The notes beneath the pieces are model-generated. The model ran no database searches and was not told where the DNA came from. It was given only the letters and a program-made list of their open reading frames with translations. From IMG/VR virus record IMGVR_UViG_3300035070_002212, positions 1 to 40,832 of that record: DNA of 40,832 nucleotides; one strand, written 5' to 3'. Positions within the stretch are counted from its first letter, which is position 1. Every line of letters starts with the position of its first letter. The stretch comes from a virus. A program made the position numbers and the translations under genes. This document shows positions 25,118 to 34,900 of the stretch, piece by piece.

Positions 25118-28100
25118 TTACAATCCGTTATTTTTAGACCATCTAAAGGCCTGTTTAAATATTGGGATTGAATTATCATACGTCTTTTTTATTAATTTTT
25201 CATCGTCAGTGGTAGGGTTATTTAATATATCATTAAGTTCATTATCGGTATTAATTCTTCTAAACCAATTTCTAATATATACCTTAGAATACGCAACTGC
25301 ATAATTATCTTCACTAAAGTCAGACCCTATATAGTCTGTCAGTTGAGTACGTACAGAGTTACTATTATATCTAACCAATAATGGGTCAAAAGACCCGTTA
25401 GGGTCACTGAACGAAAAGTAACTTCTAGCCCTACCGTCAGATGTTGATGATACACAAAATTGTCCACTAACTTTATCATTATCTAAACCTGACCACCTAC
25501 CACTATCAGTAGTCAACCCAACGTAGTTATTATTAACTGCTTTAACATAACCATTTTTATAACCTTGTTCTCTCCAAACAGTACCAATTGTTAATCTTTT
25601 AACATCAAAATTAGTCGTTTTAGTATTAACATACGTTATAATATCATTGTAAGAATACTGTGTATCTTGTTTAGTTATGAAATCTAAACCTTGATATGCA
25701 CTTACTGGTGAACAATTACTTGAACCCACACTTGAACCATTAGTGGAGTTAGTACTAACTCCATTAGAGTTTGAAGACCCATTCTGTAATGTTGGTGTTG
25801 TAGAAGGTGTTTCACTTGTTGGTTTTACTTCTTTAGGTTTTTTATATGATTTATTAATTCTCTTTAGTAAATCAATATTAACACTCATTGTTAGTTCGGT
25901 AATACTCGGGAATGAATATTTAGAAATTCTAACACCACTAAATGTAGTGATAAAATTACCAGGACTAATACTGTGAGACACATCTGTAATCCAATACGGA
26001 CCTGTGAACATTGGTACGTATCTTAGGTTAAAATACATTGTCGGCTGTATCATCATATTACCCATTGACATAATCTGACAATTATAGCTTCTGTTTTTAT
26101 AGATATTATATAATGAAGTTGATTGTTGAGATGTTTTCGAACCTTTACTCTGATTCGCCATGTCTGTTAATATACGGAACGATTCTGAGGTATCTTTAAA
26201 TTGTGATTGGTCTAAACTTACGGATTTAAATATCCCTTGGTTTCTCACACCAAAGTCAACATTGAAACCAACCACTTTATTTGAGAAAGCGTAATCTGTT
26301 TTATTTGTTTGATTTTCCCTAAGAACCTGTGCCTTGTACATATCAAAACTATCATCGCCAAACCTATAATCTATATTTTCTGTTTGTTTTAAATGTTTCG
26401 ACACTTTATCTGTGTATAAACATAAAAATCGAGGTCTACTTTTATTATCGTCAACCTCTAAGAACGTACCAAATACGTCGGACGCTGAGTTTTCAAAACC
26501 TTCTTCAGGTTTCGCGTTTTTAGATGGTTCATTAACACCATAAAAATTCGTATAGGATGGTAATGCCATAAACAATAGGTTATTACCCTTAAATAAATGA
26601 CCTATCAATGTGTAAATAGAATTAGAACCTGACTTATCATTAATAAACCCTGTTAGTGTACTAACATCCACAATAAGCTTATCACCAATATCTCTGTTCG
26701 CCCTATCTAAAAATAAAAATTCCTCAAATAATGTTCTATTTTGAAAGTCACCACCCGCAATCCATTTATCATTTAATGTTTTAAAGAATTCATACAACTC
26801 TAACTTAGCCACCTCTCCCGACATAGATGTTTTAATCTGTTCAGTCTCTTCAGTAATTTTAGGTAAGTCTTTATTTAGTTTGGTAAATAAATTGTTTTGT
26901 ACCTTCTTTTGTGAATTATCCATCAATGTCAAATATTGATTAAACAGAGACATAAACTTAGTACTTGTCATTGTTGGGTCTTGATATTTTTGAGTAGCGT
27001 AAATTTGTATGATTGGACCCAATTGTCTAACATTATTTTCACTAAATAGAATATCCATTTCAACAAAGAAATCTGTAATCGTTGAACCACTATCACTATA
27101 CTTCATTCTATCCTCATCATAAACACCGACCACTAATCTTAGGGCGTTCCACGCATCGGGGTATTGTGATTCACTAATAGCTATTGTTGTTAAATTACTT
27201 GCAGTGGGTAGTGAGTCATTAATATAGTTACCAAAATTAATTTTTTGATTCTGAGTTTGATATTTTGTATCATCAGTGAATGAGTACCAAACACGTCTAT
27301 TAAAATTAGAAGGATTACCCTGTTTAAAAATAAAAGTTTCTGATAATAAATTTTGAACTGTATTCCTTAAACTAATCATTTGTTGATTGGCGATTATTTG
27401 TCCGTCTAAATCAGATTGACCTGTCAATGTTGGTCTATTAATAAAAAACAAACCATTTAAACTTGTCATTAAATTTGGTTTAAGAACATCTTCAGCGGGT
27501 ATATTATCACGAACAGGGTCTTTACAGAACTCTAAAAATTCAGTCTCAAACATATCCATAATACCCTCATTAAACACCGCAAGTATTTCATCGATTGATG
27601 AGTATTCAGATACCGACTCTAAACTAAATGCTGTTTGGTTGTTAGTTGTATTATCAATAGTTTTTATATATTGTCTATATGTGGGTTTTTTAATTAAAGT
27701 GGTATCAAAATATCCATAGTGTGAACCACCCCAAAGAGTTTTTATTGAACCATCATATAACGATTGTCTTAACGGTTCCCCCTCATATATACCAGGAGTT
27801 TTACATATTTCAAACTCATACTGATTAAAATTACCACCACCCGCAGAAGGATAACATAATAACTTTTCTGTATTATTAGCATTATCATAGGTTTTAGGTT
27901 TATCGTAAAAAGTGTAATATGAGGACACACTATACGTAGTGTTTCCTGAAGACATATTAATAATGGAATCCGAATTACTCGCAACCTTTAAGCCATTACC
28001 ATCAAATTGTGTATTACCACTAAAATAATTATCAAAGTCTGACTGGGTCGTACCACTAATAAACTCATCATAACCAAATAAATAATTAACATCATTAACC

Positions 28101-31100
28101 AATTTAGGATAAAATCCAACGTTAGATGTGTTAAAATTAAAGGTAAATAAAGGCGGTATTGATATTAGTGATGGGTTCATACTGTATGTTGTATTACCAC
28201 TTCCACCATAGTTTGGGAACGTATATGTCTTTGTCTTTGATGGTGTGGCACTAAAAGGGTCGTATAAATCGTCTTCATTAACACTAGTCCAAACACTATC
28301 TAATATATCCACGTTTTCATTAATGTATTTTTTATACCTATGCCATATTGAACCGTATTTAACAACCCATGCGTACGGCATCTTGTGTAGTGCACCGAAC
28401 TTATTATAAATTGCAAAATTATAATCATTAGATTTACCACCTATACCATGGTTCATCTTTTCTTTTAACGTCTGAAGTGGTAATGAATTTAAATACATAT
28501 AACCCATCGTAACATATGGATTATCCACATTATTTTTTCTGTTTTCGACAGACTCACTTAGTGAGTTTATAAAATATGGACTATTCAATAAAGAGGTTGT
28601 TTGATATCTAGACGTGAAACCTGAATAATTATTTCCGTAATCTATTTTTCCTTCCGTAGCAAAATAATCATTATTTGTGATTGTTTTATCGAACTTAGTC
28701 TTAATGGAAGAATAACTAGGTATACTTATAGCCGCGTCTGTATTGTTGACCCACGAACGGTTCAAACTAGGGGTGTCAGCAAAATCACCAAATAACCTAT
28801 TCTCATTAAATGATGTTATTGTCATTTTACTATTTGAAAAGTACATGGAATTAATTGTTGAATTAGCACCATTAACACTTGTTACACCACCACCTTTAGA
28901 TATGTTTTTTCTTAACCAAGTTAGGTCTGTTAGAGGATAAACATCCGTAAAACTTATAGCATCAGTATCTGATGACGACTTTAAAAAGTCGTTCATTTTT
29001 TGTTGACTCTCATCTGAAACGTCAATCACAGGTGAGTCTGACTCATAAGTTAATAAATCATATAAACCATAATATTTTTCATTATAACCCCTAATATATG
29101 GTGTTACGAAAACATCGGCTAAATAAGTATTCCATAACTCACCAGTACCATTATTAGAAATATGGGATAGAACATTTTCAAAGTTTGACGAGTTTATACC
29201 AAGTTTCTTAAGTTTCATCTTAAGATATGGGTCACTTTTAATTGAGTTTTTTATTGTTAACGTTTCGAAATCTGCGGTCACCTGAAATAAATTCTGTGAC
29301 GAGTTTTTTTCTCTATATATTTTACTGTAGTTTGATGATAGTAATGTCCTTTCCCATAATTCATACAAGAAATTTACTTCGCTTAAGTTGATATAGGGTG
29401 GGTTATCATAAGGGAACTCCGTCGCATTTACTGGTATGGTTTTAATTTCCTTTTTTTCATTTGTGAAATTAGCACTTCTTTGTTCCTCTTTTCTTTGTAG
29501 TTTACCTTTTATAAATTCTTCAATGAATTCTACTTCAGGCCACTTATCATACAAATACGCCTTAGTTCTAGACTCAACTTTTGGGTCACCAACATATTTT
29601 ACAACATATTTCTCGTTACCGTCTTCGTCAGATTCTGTTTCGAAATATTGTGGCCATGGGTATATAATTTTTTCACCATCGTTAGTTGATAGAACACTAT
29701 CCTTTGAATCAACACCATTAGCTGTTGACTCACTAATAATGACATTTTGTCTAATTGGGTCCGCTTTAACGTTCCATGCATCTCTATGTACCTCATCCAT
29801 TAACCTATAAAACGCATCAACATTTGCCATCAACATACCCATAACATTTCTAATTGTCGGCTTAAACCCTAACCCTCCATCAGGACTTTCAATTTTTTGA
29901 GCCAATGCGGTAGATAACTCTTTCTGTATAGACTCGGCTTTATCGGTATATATTCTTTCAATCTTATCTAACTTATTTAAAAATGAACCAGGTAATGTCT
30001 TTTGAGAGCCACTTACCTGACCAAAACCATAAAATTTAGAACTCAATTCTTCATCTACCGTTAAGTCTTTGTTGTAATATTTGTCTTTAATTTCAAAATA
30101 ACTAAGTGTCTCCGCAGAAAATTTAGTCAATTCAATTTCTGTGGGTGTTGCCCTTTTTTGTAACTCATAAGTCTTTTCAAGATTTAAATCATCATATTCT
30201 AAATCAAACATAAGGTCACTACTAGATATAGTTACAGGTATGTTTGAAGATTGTTCTTTACCTAAAATACTATAAGTACCTTCGTCACCAAAAGTACCAT
30301 TAGTAGTCAACTTATTATTATATTCATTAATTTTGGCGTCTAATAATGCTTGAGCAGACTCTTGACCTTGTAACCCGTCAGCCCCCTTTTTTAACCCATA
30401 ATATAAATTACCTTCATTATCAACAAAAGTTTTACCTACATCTAAATTTTCAAAAGGCCATCTTTTAGACCTAAAAAGTGTAATATACTCTCTATATTGA
30501 TTTAAAGTTTTTCTATATAATTCAATATCATTTAATACCGATAAATCCTCCTTACTAAATTGTTGTCTTACATACTCTTCTAAACCATTTAGTCTCGAAG
30601 CAAGTGCAGATAGATTTAACCTTGGTATTGAGGGGTCTATTAGTCCCTTAGAGATATATGTAGAATACACATCATTAATAACCTTACTACCTCTGGTTAC
30701 TGTAACAGGTGTTGTTTGAACATCATTATTACCCGCAGCCATTTCTATTAGTCCTTGAATATTTAACTGACTTTCTAATGAACTTAAATCTCCATTATAA
30801 TCAGAAGGGTCTTCATTACTATCAATTAATAAATTCGTTTCATACATATGAGGTAACGCAAATAGTGCACCTAAAGATAAATCTGAAAGTATTGCGGCAG
30901 TACGACCAATAAATGAAACTGAAACTTTATAATTACCATCTGTAGGGTCAAATCGAGCGTTAAAACTTTTCATCATTAACTCATATTTGACCGCTTTACC
31001 GTAGTATCCTTTAACCGTTAGAAAGAATAATGGGTATGGTAATTGTAAAAATGCGGAATATGGTGATTTTTCACCTAACTCAAATAATGTTCTTCCTTGG

Positions 31101-31597
31101 ACATCCACCATTTCAATATCTACCTGTGGTATGTATGAACTATTATTTTTAATATTGATACTTGTAATACCTAAAAGTTGAGTATCTTTAGAGTTATTAA
31201 CAACAGTACCCTCTTCAGTTATTTGTGTCTGATTAATTCCTTTACCATTCAACGAGTCTTGTCCCGTTAATTGGTCAGTATATGAAGTATCTAAATAACT
31301 CTTACCTTGTGGTTTTAGAAAGTTAATTTTACCGTCTTCATTACCACCAAAATTAGCAATCTTAAGATTTTTAGACATTTGGTCAGTATTTTCACCTAAC
31401 GCTAATTTTGTTCTTGGAATCATTCTGGCCTCTAAGTTAGCGTACATAACCAAATTTTCGTGGTCAACCAACCTTTCAATTTGTTTACCATCTGAATCAA
31501 CAACCTTATTTGGGTCGACTAACACGATATTATCAAACTGGTCAAAGGCAATCTTCTCACCTCCATAGAAACTTCTGAAATTTTTATTAACGGCCAT
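25118..31597 (-). CDS. Giant baseplate hub-like protein with possible C-terminal muralytic domain
   Basis: A 2159-residue virion protein. Residues about 150-240 (with LPYPLFFLTVKGYYGKAVKY and SVSFIGRTAA) and about 1840-1890 (MIQPTMYFNLRYVPMF, then TDVSHSISPGNFITTFSG) resemble the beta-barrel hub domains of gp27/late-control-D proteins that form the tip of the tail tube. A Ser/Asn/Thr/Pro-rich linker (about 1905-1955) leads to a C-terminal domain of about 190 residues. In it, TVWREQG (near 2002) followed by NNNYVGLTTDSG and YFSFSDPNGSFD recalls the glucosaminidase/FlgJ layout of catalytic Glu, NN.FGI and F..Y.S. The domain could cut peptidoglycan as T4 gp5 does. The middle 1500 residues match nothing I know. 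The first 11 bases overlap the gp53-like gene. The hub assignment is moderate and the enzyme assignment tentative. Confidence 0.65.
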   Translation of the reverse strand: MAVNKNFRSFYGGEKIAFDQFDNIVLVDPNKVVDSDGKQIERLVDHENLVMYANLEARMIPRTKLALGENTDQMSKNLKIANFGGNEDGKINFLKPQGKSYLDTSYTDQLTGQDSLNGKGINQTQITEEGTVVNNSKDTQLLGITSINIKNNSSYIPQVDIEMVDVQGRTLFELGEKSPYSAFLQLPYPLFFLTVKGYYGKAVKYELMMKSFNARFDPTDGNYKVSVSFIGRTAAILSDLSLGALFALPHMYETNLLIDSNEDPSDYNGDLSSLESQLNIQGLIEMAAGNNDVQTTPVTVTRGSKVINDVYSTYISKGLIDPSIPRLNLSALASRLNGLEEYVRQQFSKEDLSVLNDIELYRKTLNQYREYITLFRSKRWPFENLDVGKTFVDNEGNLYYGLKKGADGLQGQESAQALLDAKINEYNNKLTTNGTFGDEGTYSILGKEQSSNIPVTISSSDLMFDLEYDDLNLEKTYELQKRATPTEIELTKFSAETLSYFEIKDKYYNKDLTVDEELSSKFYGFGQVSGSQKTLPGSFLNKLDKIERIYTDKAESIQKELSTALAQKIESPDGGLGFKPTIRNVMGMLMANVDAFYRLMDEVHRDAWNVKADPIRQNVIISESTANGVDSKDSVLSTNDGEKIIYPWPQYFETESDEDGNEKYVVKYVGDPKVESRTKAYLYDKWPEVEFIEEFIKGKLQRKEEQRSANFTNEKKEIKTIPVNATEFPYDNPPYINLSEVNFLYELWERTLLSSNYSKIYREKNSSQNLFQVTADFETLTIKNSIKSDPYLKMKLKKLGINSSNFENVLSHISNNGTGELWNTYLADVFVTPYIRGYNEKYYGLYDLLTYESDSPVIDVSDESQQKMNDFLKSSSDTDAISFTDVYPLTDLTWLRKNISKGGGVTSVNGANSTINSMYFSNSKMTITSFNENRLFGDFADTPSLNRSWVNNTDAAISIPSYSSIKTKFDKTITNNDYFATEGKIDYGNNYSGFTSRYQTTSLLNSPYFINSLSESVENRKNNVDNPYVTMGYMYLNSLPLQTLKEKMNHGIGGKSNDYNFAIYNKFGALHKMPYAWVVKYGSIWHRYKKYINENVDILDSVWTSVNEDDLYDPFSATPSKTKTYTFPNYGGSGNTTYSMNPSLISIPPLFTFNFNTSNVGFYPKLVNDVNYLFGYDEFISGTTQSDFDNYFSGNTQFDGNGLKVASNSDSIINMSSGNTTYSVSSYYTFYDKPKTYDNANNTEKLLCYPSAGGGNFNQYEFEICKTPGIYEGEPLRQSLYDGSIKTLWGGSHYGYFDTTLIKKPTYRQYIKTIDNTTNNQTAFSLESVSEYSSIDEILAVFNEGIMDMFETEFLEFCKDPVRDNIPAEDVLKPNLMTSLNGLFFINRPTLTGQSDLDGQIIANQQMISLRNTVQNLLSETFIFKQGNPSNFNRRVWYSFTDDTKYQTQNQKINFGNYINDSLPTASNLTTIAISESQYPDAWNALRLVVGVYDEDRMKYSDSGSTITDFFVEMDILFSENNVRQLGPIIQIYATQKYQDPTMTSTKFMSLFNQYLTLMDNSQKKVQNNLFTKLNKDLPKITEETEQIKTSMSGEVAKLELYEFFKTLNDKWIAGGDFQNRTLFEEFLFLDRANRDIGDKLIVDVSTLTGFINDKSGSNSIYTLIGHLFKGNNLLFMALPSYTNFYGVNEPSKNAKPEEGFENSASDVFGTFLEVDDNKSRPRFLCLYTDKVSKHLKQTENIDYRFGDDSFDMYKAQVLRENQTNKTDYAFSNKVVGFNVDFGVRNQGIFKSVSLDQSQFKDTSESFRILTDMANQSKGSKTSQQSTSLYNIYKNRSYNCQIMSMGNMMIQPTMYFNLRYVPMFTGPYWITDVSHSISPGNFITTFSGVRISKYSFPSITELTMSVNIDLLKRINKSYKKPKEVKPTSETPSTTPTLQNGSSNSNGVSTNSTNGSSVGSSNCSPVSAYQGLDFITKQDTQYSYNDIITYVNTKTTNFDVKRLTIGTVWREQGYKNGYVKAVNNNYVGLTTDSGRWSGLDNDKVSGQFCVSSTSDGRARSYFSFSDPNGSFDPLLVRYNSNSVRTQLTDYIGSDFSEDNYAVAYSKVYIRNWFRRINTDNELNDILNNPTTDDEKLIKKTYDNSIPIFKQAFRWSKNNGL

Positions 31598-31904
31598 AGT
31601 AATAGAAATGTGTGTCTAAAGCATTTTTATAATCCTGTAAAGATTGTACCAATGGAAATGGAACAATCAAAACAGACCCATCAGGTATGTCTTTTTCTAA
31701 ACTACCATATTGAGGATTAGCCATTTGTATTAACCAACCAAAATAAGGTGTTTGGTAAAATTCAAAACTAATTTTATCTAATCTACTCACATCTGCTTTA
31801 TAAACATACCTCTTATCTGTAGTTTTTGAAGGCAAAACTATATTTGGGACCACAGTTTGTTGTCCATTTAATAAAAACTTTTGATATCTATCGTAGTATC
31901 TCAT
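31587..31904 (-). CDS. Baseplate wedge protein, T4 gp53 / LysM-like
   Basis: A 105-residue protein resembling gp53-type wedge proteins, which have a LysM-like fold and hold neighbouring wedges together around the hub. The signature is RLDKISFEFYQTPYFGWLI (41-59), then MANPQYG (61-67), and IPDGSVLIVPFPL (73-85), matching the usual order of start-up of a short domain, aromatic loop and IP.G..L.IP. T4 gp53 is longer (196 residues), so this is the minimal domain. It starts inside the stop codon of the 1547-residue gene (TAATG) and ends 11 bases inside the hub gene, showing tight coupling of junction, wedge and hub proteins. Confidence 0.82.
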   Translation of the reverse strand: MRYYDRYQKFLLNGQQTVVPNIVLPSKTTDKRYVYKADVSRLDKISFEFYQTPYFGWLIQMANPQYGSLEKDIPDGSVLIVPFPLVQSLQDYKNALDTHFYYYGR

Positions 31905-34900
31905 TATTGTAGTTTTACTTTATTATTCCATTTTGTTGGGTCACCTTCATTACCACCTGTGTATAATATATCAATTAAATCTTTATCTAAAGCTGATGGT
32001 GATGGATTATTAGTGAATGTAAATTCTCTTATTTTACCCTTAGTATATGGTATGTCATTAAATTCACTTTTTAATTTAGTCTCATTTTCGTAAGCTTCAA
32101 ATAATTTTTTAATTTGTGTTTCACCCTTTTTAAAATCCGATAAAAGATTGTTTATGTTATCTGTAATTGATTTCACCCATATCTCAGTGTTTTTAAACTT
32201 GTTCTCTTTAACAAATTTTGTTAACTCATCAATTAAGTCATTACTATTATCTAACATATATCGATAAAAAGTTAAGTAAAATCTTTTAAATTCTGCGTCT
32301 GAAAAATCTGAAACCATTATTGTCATACTCAAATCTTTTTGGTAAGTAGTGTTTGTGTTTTCAAGTGACAAAATTTCAAATCCATTATTATTAACATTAT
32401 AAACTTTAGTTTTAGTAATAGTATCTAACTCATTTAATTTATCTTGTATTATAACTAAGTCCCCATTTAATTCATCTAAGGTGTTAGCGTAGTTTGAACT
32501 ATAAACCTCAGTAGTTGCTGTTAAGTCATACACCACGGTATTACCACCTTGAATAAAACCATCAATTTCTTCATTAATAACATTCATCTTATCAATGACT
32601 CTCGTTAAATCGGTTTCATATTTTGTTAATGTCTGAAGGTTTGTAACCATTTCAGATTCAAAATTATTAATTTTTGAATTAATTATCTGTTTTAGTTTAT
32701 TGTCATATTTTCTAACATCTTTTCTTTTAAAATCATTACCCTCACTAAAAGTTTGTGTTTTATTAGCAAACTGCAATGGATGTTTATCATTATCAACATC
32801 AATTAATGATTGTTCAAATTGGTAACTTACTTTTTCTGTAATCTTTTCTGACTTACCAAACAATTTAGTATTGCCACTTGCAACATACGCCACCGAAGCA
32901 ATATTACCTTCAATTAAATTTCTATCTTTAGTGAATAATCTTAAACCGATTTCTCCATAGTTGTCGGCAACACTTAATAGTGAAGGTGCAATCGAGTCTC
33001 TATAGGTTTGGTACTTCGCTGATAAATCGTCCATAATTGATTTATAAGATATTGTACCTGTTACGGTCGTACCCGTATTTGTAGTATTTCTGGTTGTTAC
33101 CTCACCAATGGTCGAACCACCATCTGTAGTATCTACACCACTAATATCATCAACACTAAAGGCAACATCACCACCCAAAGCTTCGATAGTTTCTCGGTCA
33201 ATCGCTGCCTGACTTTCTGTTTCAGTAGCAACCGCTCTCTCATCATACATTTCAGTATTTGCATAGTAGTTAAACGACAACGCGTTTTGTAATCGTGCTA
33301 CAGGACCCTTTAATCCGTGTCCACCAATAAAGTAGAATGATAAACTAACATCCGCAATCATTGGTTGAACACCAATACCTTCAGGGTTTATATCTAACGT
33401 CAAAGGCTCATACCTTATACTCATCTGATTTATGGCAATTTTAGTATGAAAGAAATCCCCAACTCTTAAAATACATATTGGTGGTGAACCAAATGAAGTA
33501 TTTAACGCATTGTTTTCTAAAGGTTGGCCATCAGGACCAATAGTCGGTATAGTCTCACCCGGTCTCATACATTGTTGTAAGAACGTTAATCTACTGTTTA
33601 ACCCTTCAGGTGTCATTGAATGGAATGTAGGGTTAAAATATTTAATCTTTTCTTTTATTCCTTGATATAAAAAAGATGTGTCCTCAGCAACACTTTCAAA
33701 ATAATCACATTCTGATAATAACTTTCTTAACACCTTTTTAGTTATTCCCTCTCTTAATGAAACCTCACTCGTTGTTCTTGGTGCCCCTTTTCCTTTTTCA
33801 ATCACAGCAACCTTATCATCACCAACACTAACACTTGTAGTTTCTTCCTCAACGGGTGGTGTTTCCTCTACAGGTGGTGAAATAATATTAATTGATTTTA
33901 TTGTCGTTCTACGACATTTCATAGCTTGTGTTGAATATATTTTAGCTACTTTATTTGTTATTTCCTGCGAACAATCTGTACCACCAATAGTTATCGATTC
34001 ACCACTAAAGGAACTCTGAATACCAATATATCCTTTTTCGTTAACTTTTTTAATTCTAGGGTCATTTAAAATTTGTTTTTTAACTGAATCAACCCTTCTT
34101 TTAGATAAGTTAACATTATAACTTTCATCGTTAGGTGAAGATGCAGAACCCGTTAATAAAATATTAACACCAAATTTATTGGTCGCCGCGTCAACTAACT
34201 TATCAATTAAACTATCAAGTTCATTCTTACCTTTCTCAATGTTATTTTCAAAAAATGTTTCAACCTGTTGTTCTTCATTAATTGTTTTGGCTTTTGTTAA
34301 ATAATCACTTTTTTTCGCAATATAATTATTATAAGTTACATCATAATTAACTGATGAGGTTGTCCCTCTAGACCTTGAATCTGGCTTATCATTATCAAAA
34401 TATAAATTTACACCTTCAAATTGATTGAAATTTGGTTTTTGTGTCGTTTCTGTTTCGACATTATCAGGTTCAGGGTTTTGTTTAGGTATTTCCTTAACAA
34501 CTTCTCTAAAAACATCAGGATTATTAGTTTTACTAACAACCTCATAGATGTCGTTAAAACTTAACTGACCATACTTTCGAGCCAATTCATAGATATCTAA
34601 AGTTTTACACCCAGAAAAGAAACTATCAACAATCTTAGTAACCTCAGAGTCGGGTGTCACATTCGCCAATTCCTTATCAACTAACGTATTTAATACCGAT
34701 GGATGGTCAACTATTATTTTAAAACTTAATGAACCCTGTCTTTGGGTATTTGAGTATGTATATATCGGTTCAGGTCTACCTAAAAAATCGTTAGTTGTCC
34801 AACTTGCAGACACGTTCTCATCAACTCTTAAGTCATAAGGGGGGAACCACATTACACGTCCACCATTAGGTCCTTTCTCACACTCAGCTAAATCTTGAGT

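Noticed and set aside
24850-25179. Longer version (109 residues) of the small gene after the hub
   Set aside because: The extra 35 residues overlap the hub gene by 62 bases and are low-complexity. The start at 25074 has a leader like that of the tape measure.
29436-29810. A 124-codon plus-strand open frame opposite the hub gene
   Set aside because: Antisense to a long continuous structural frame and composed of hydrophobic and Ser-rich sequence expected from a shadow frame.
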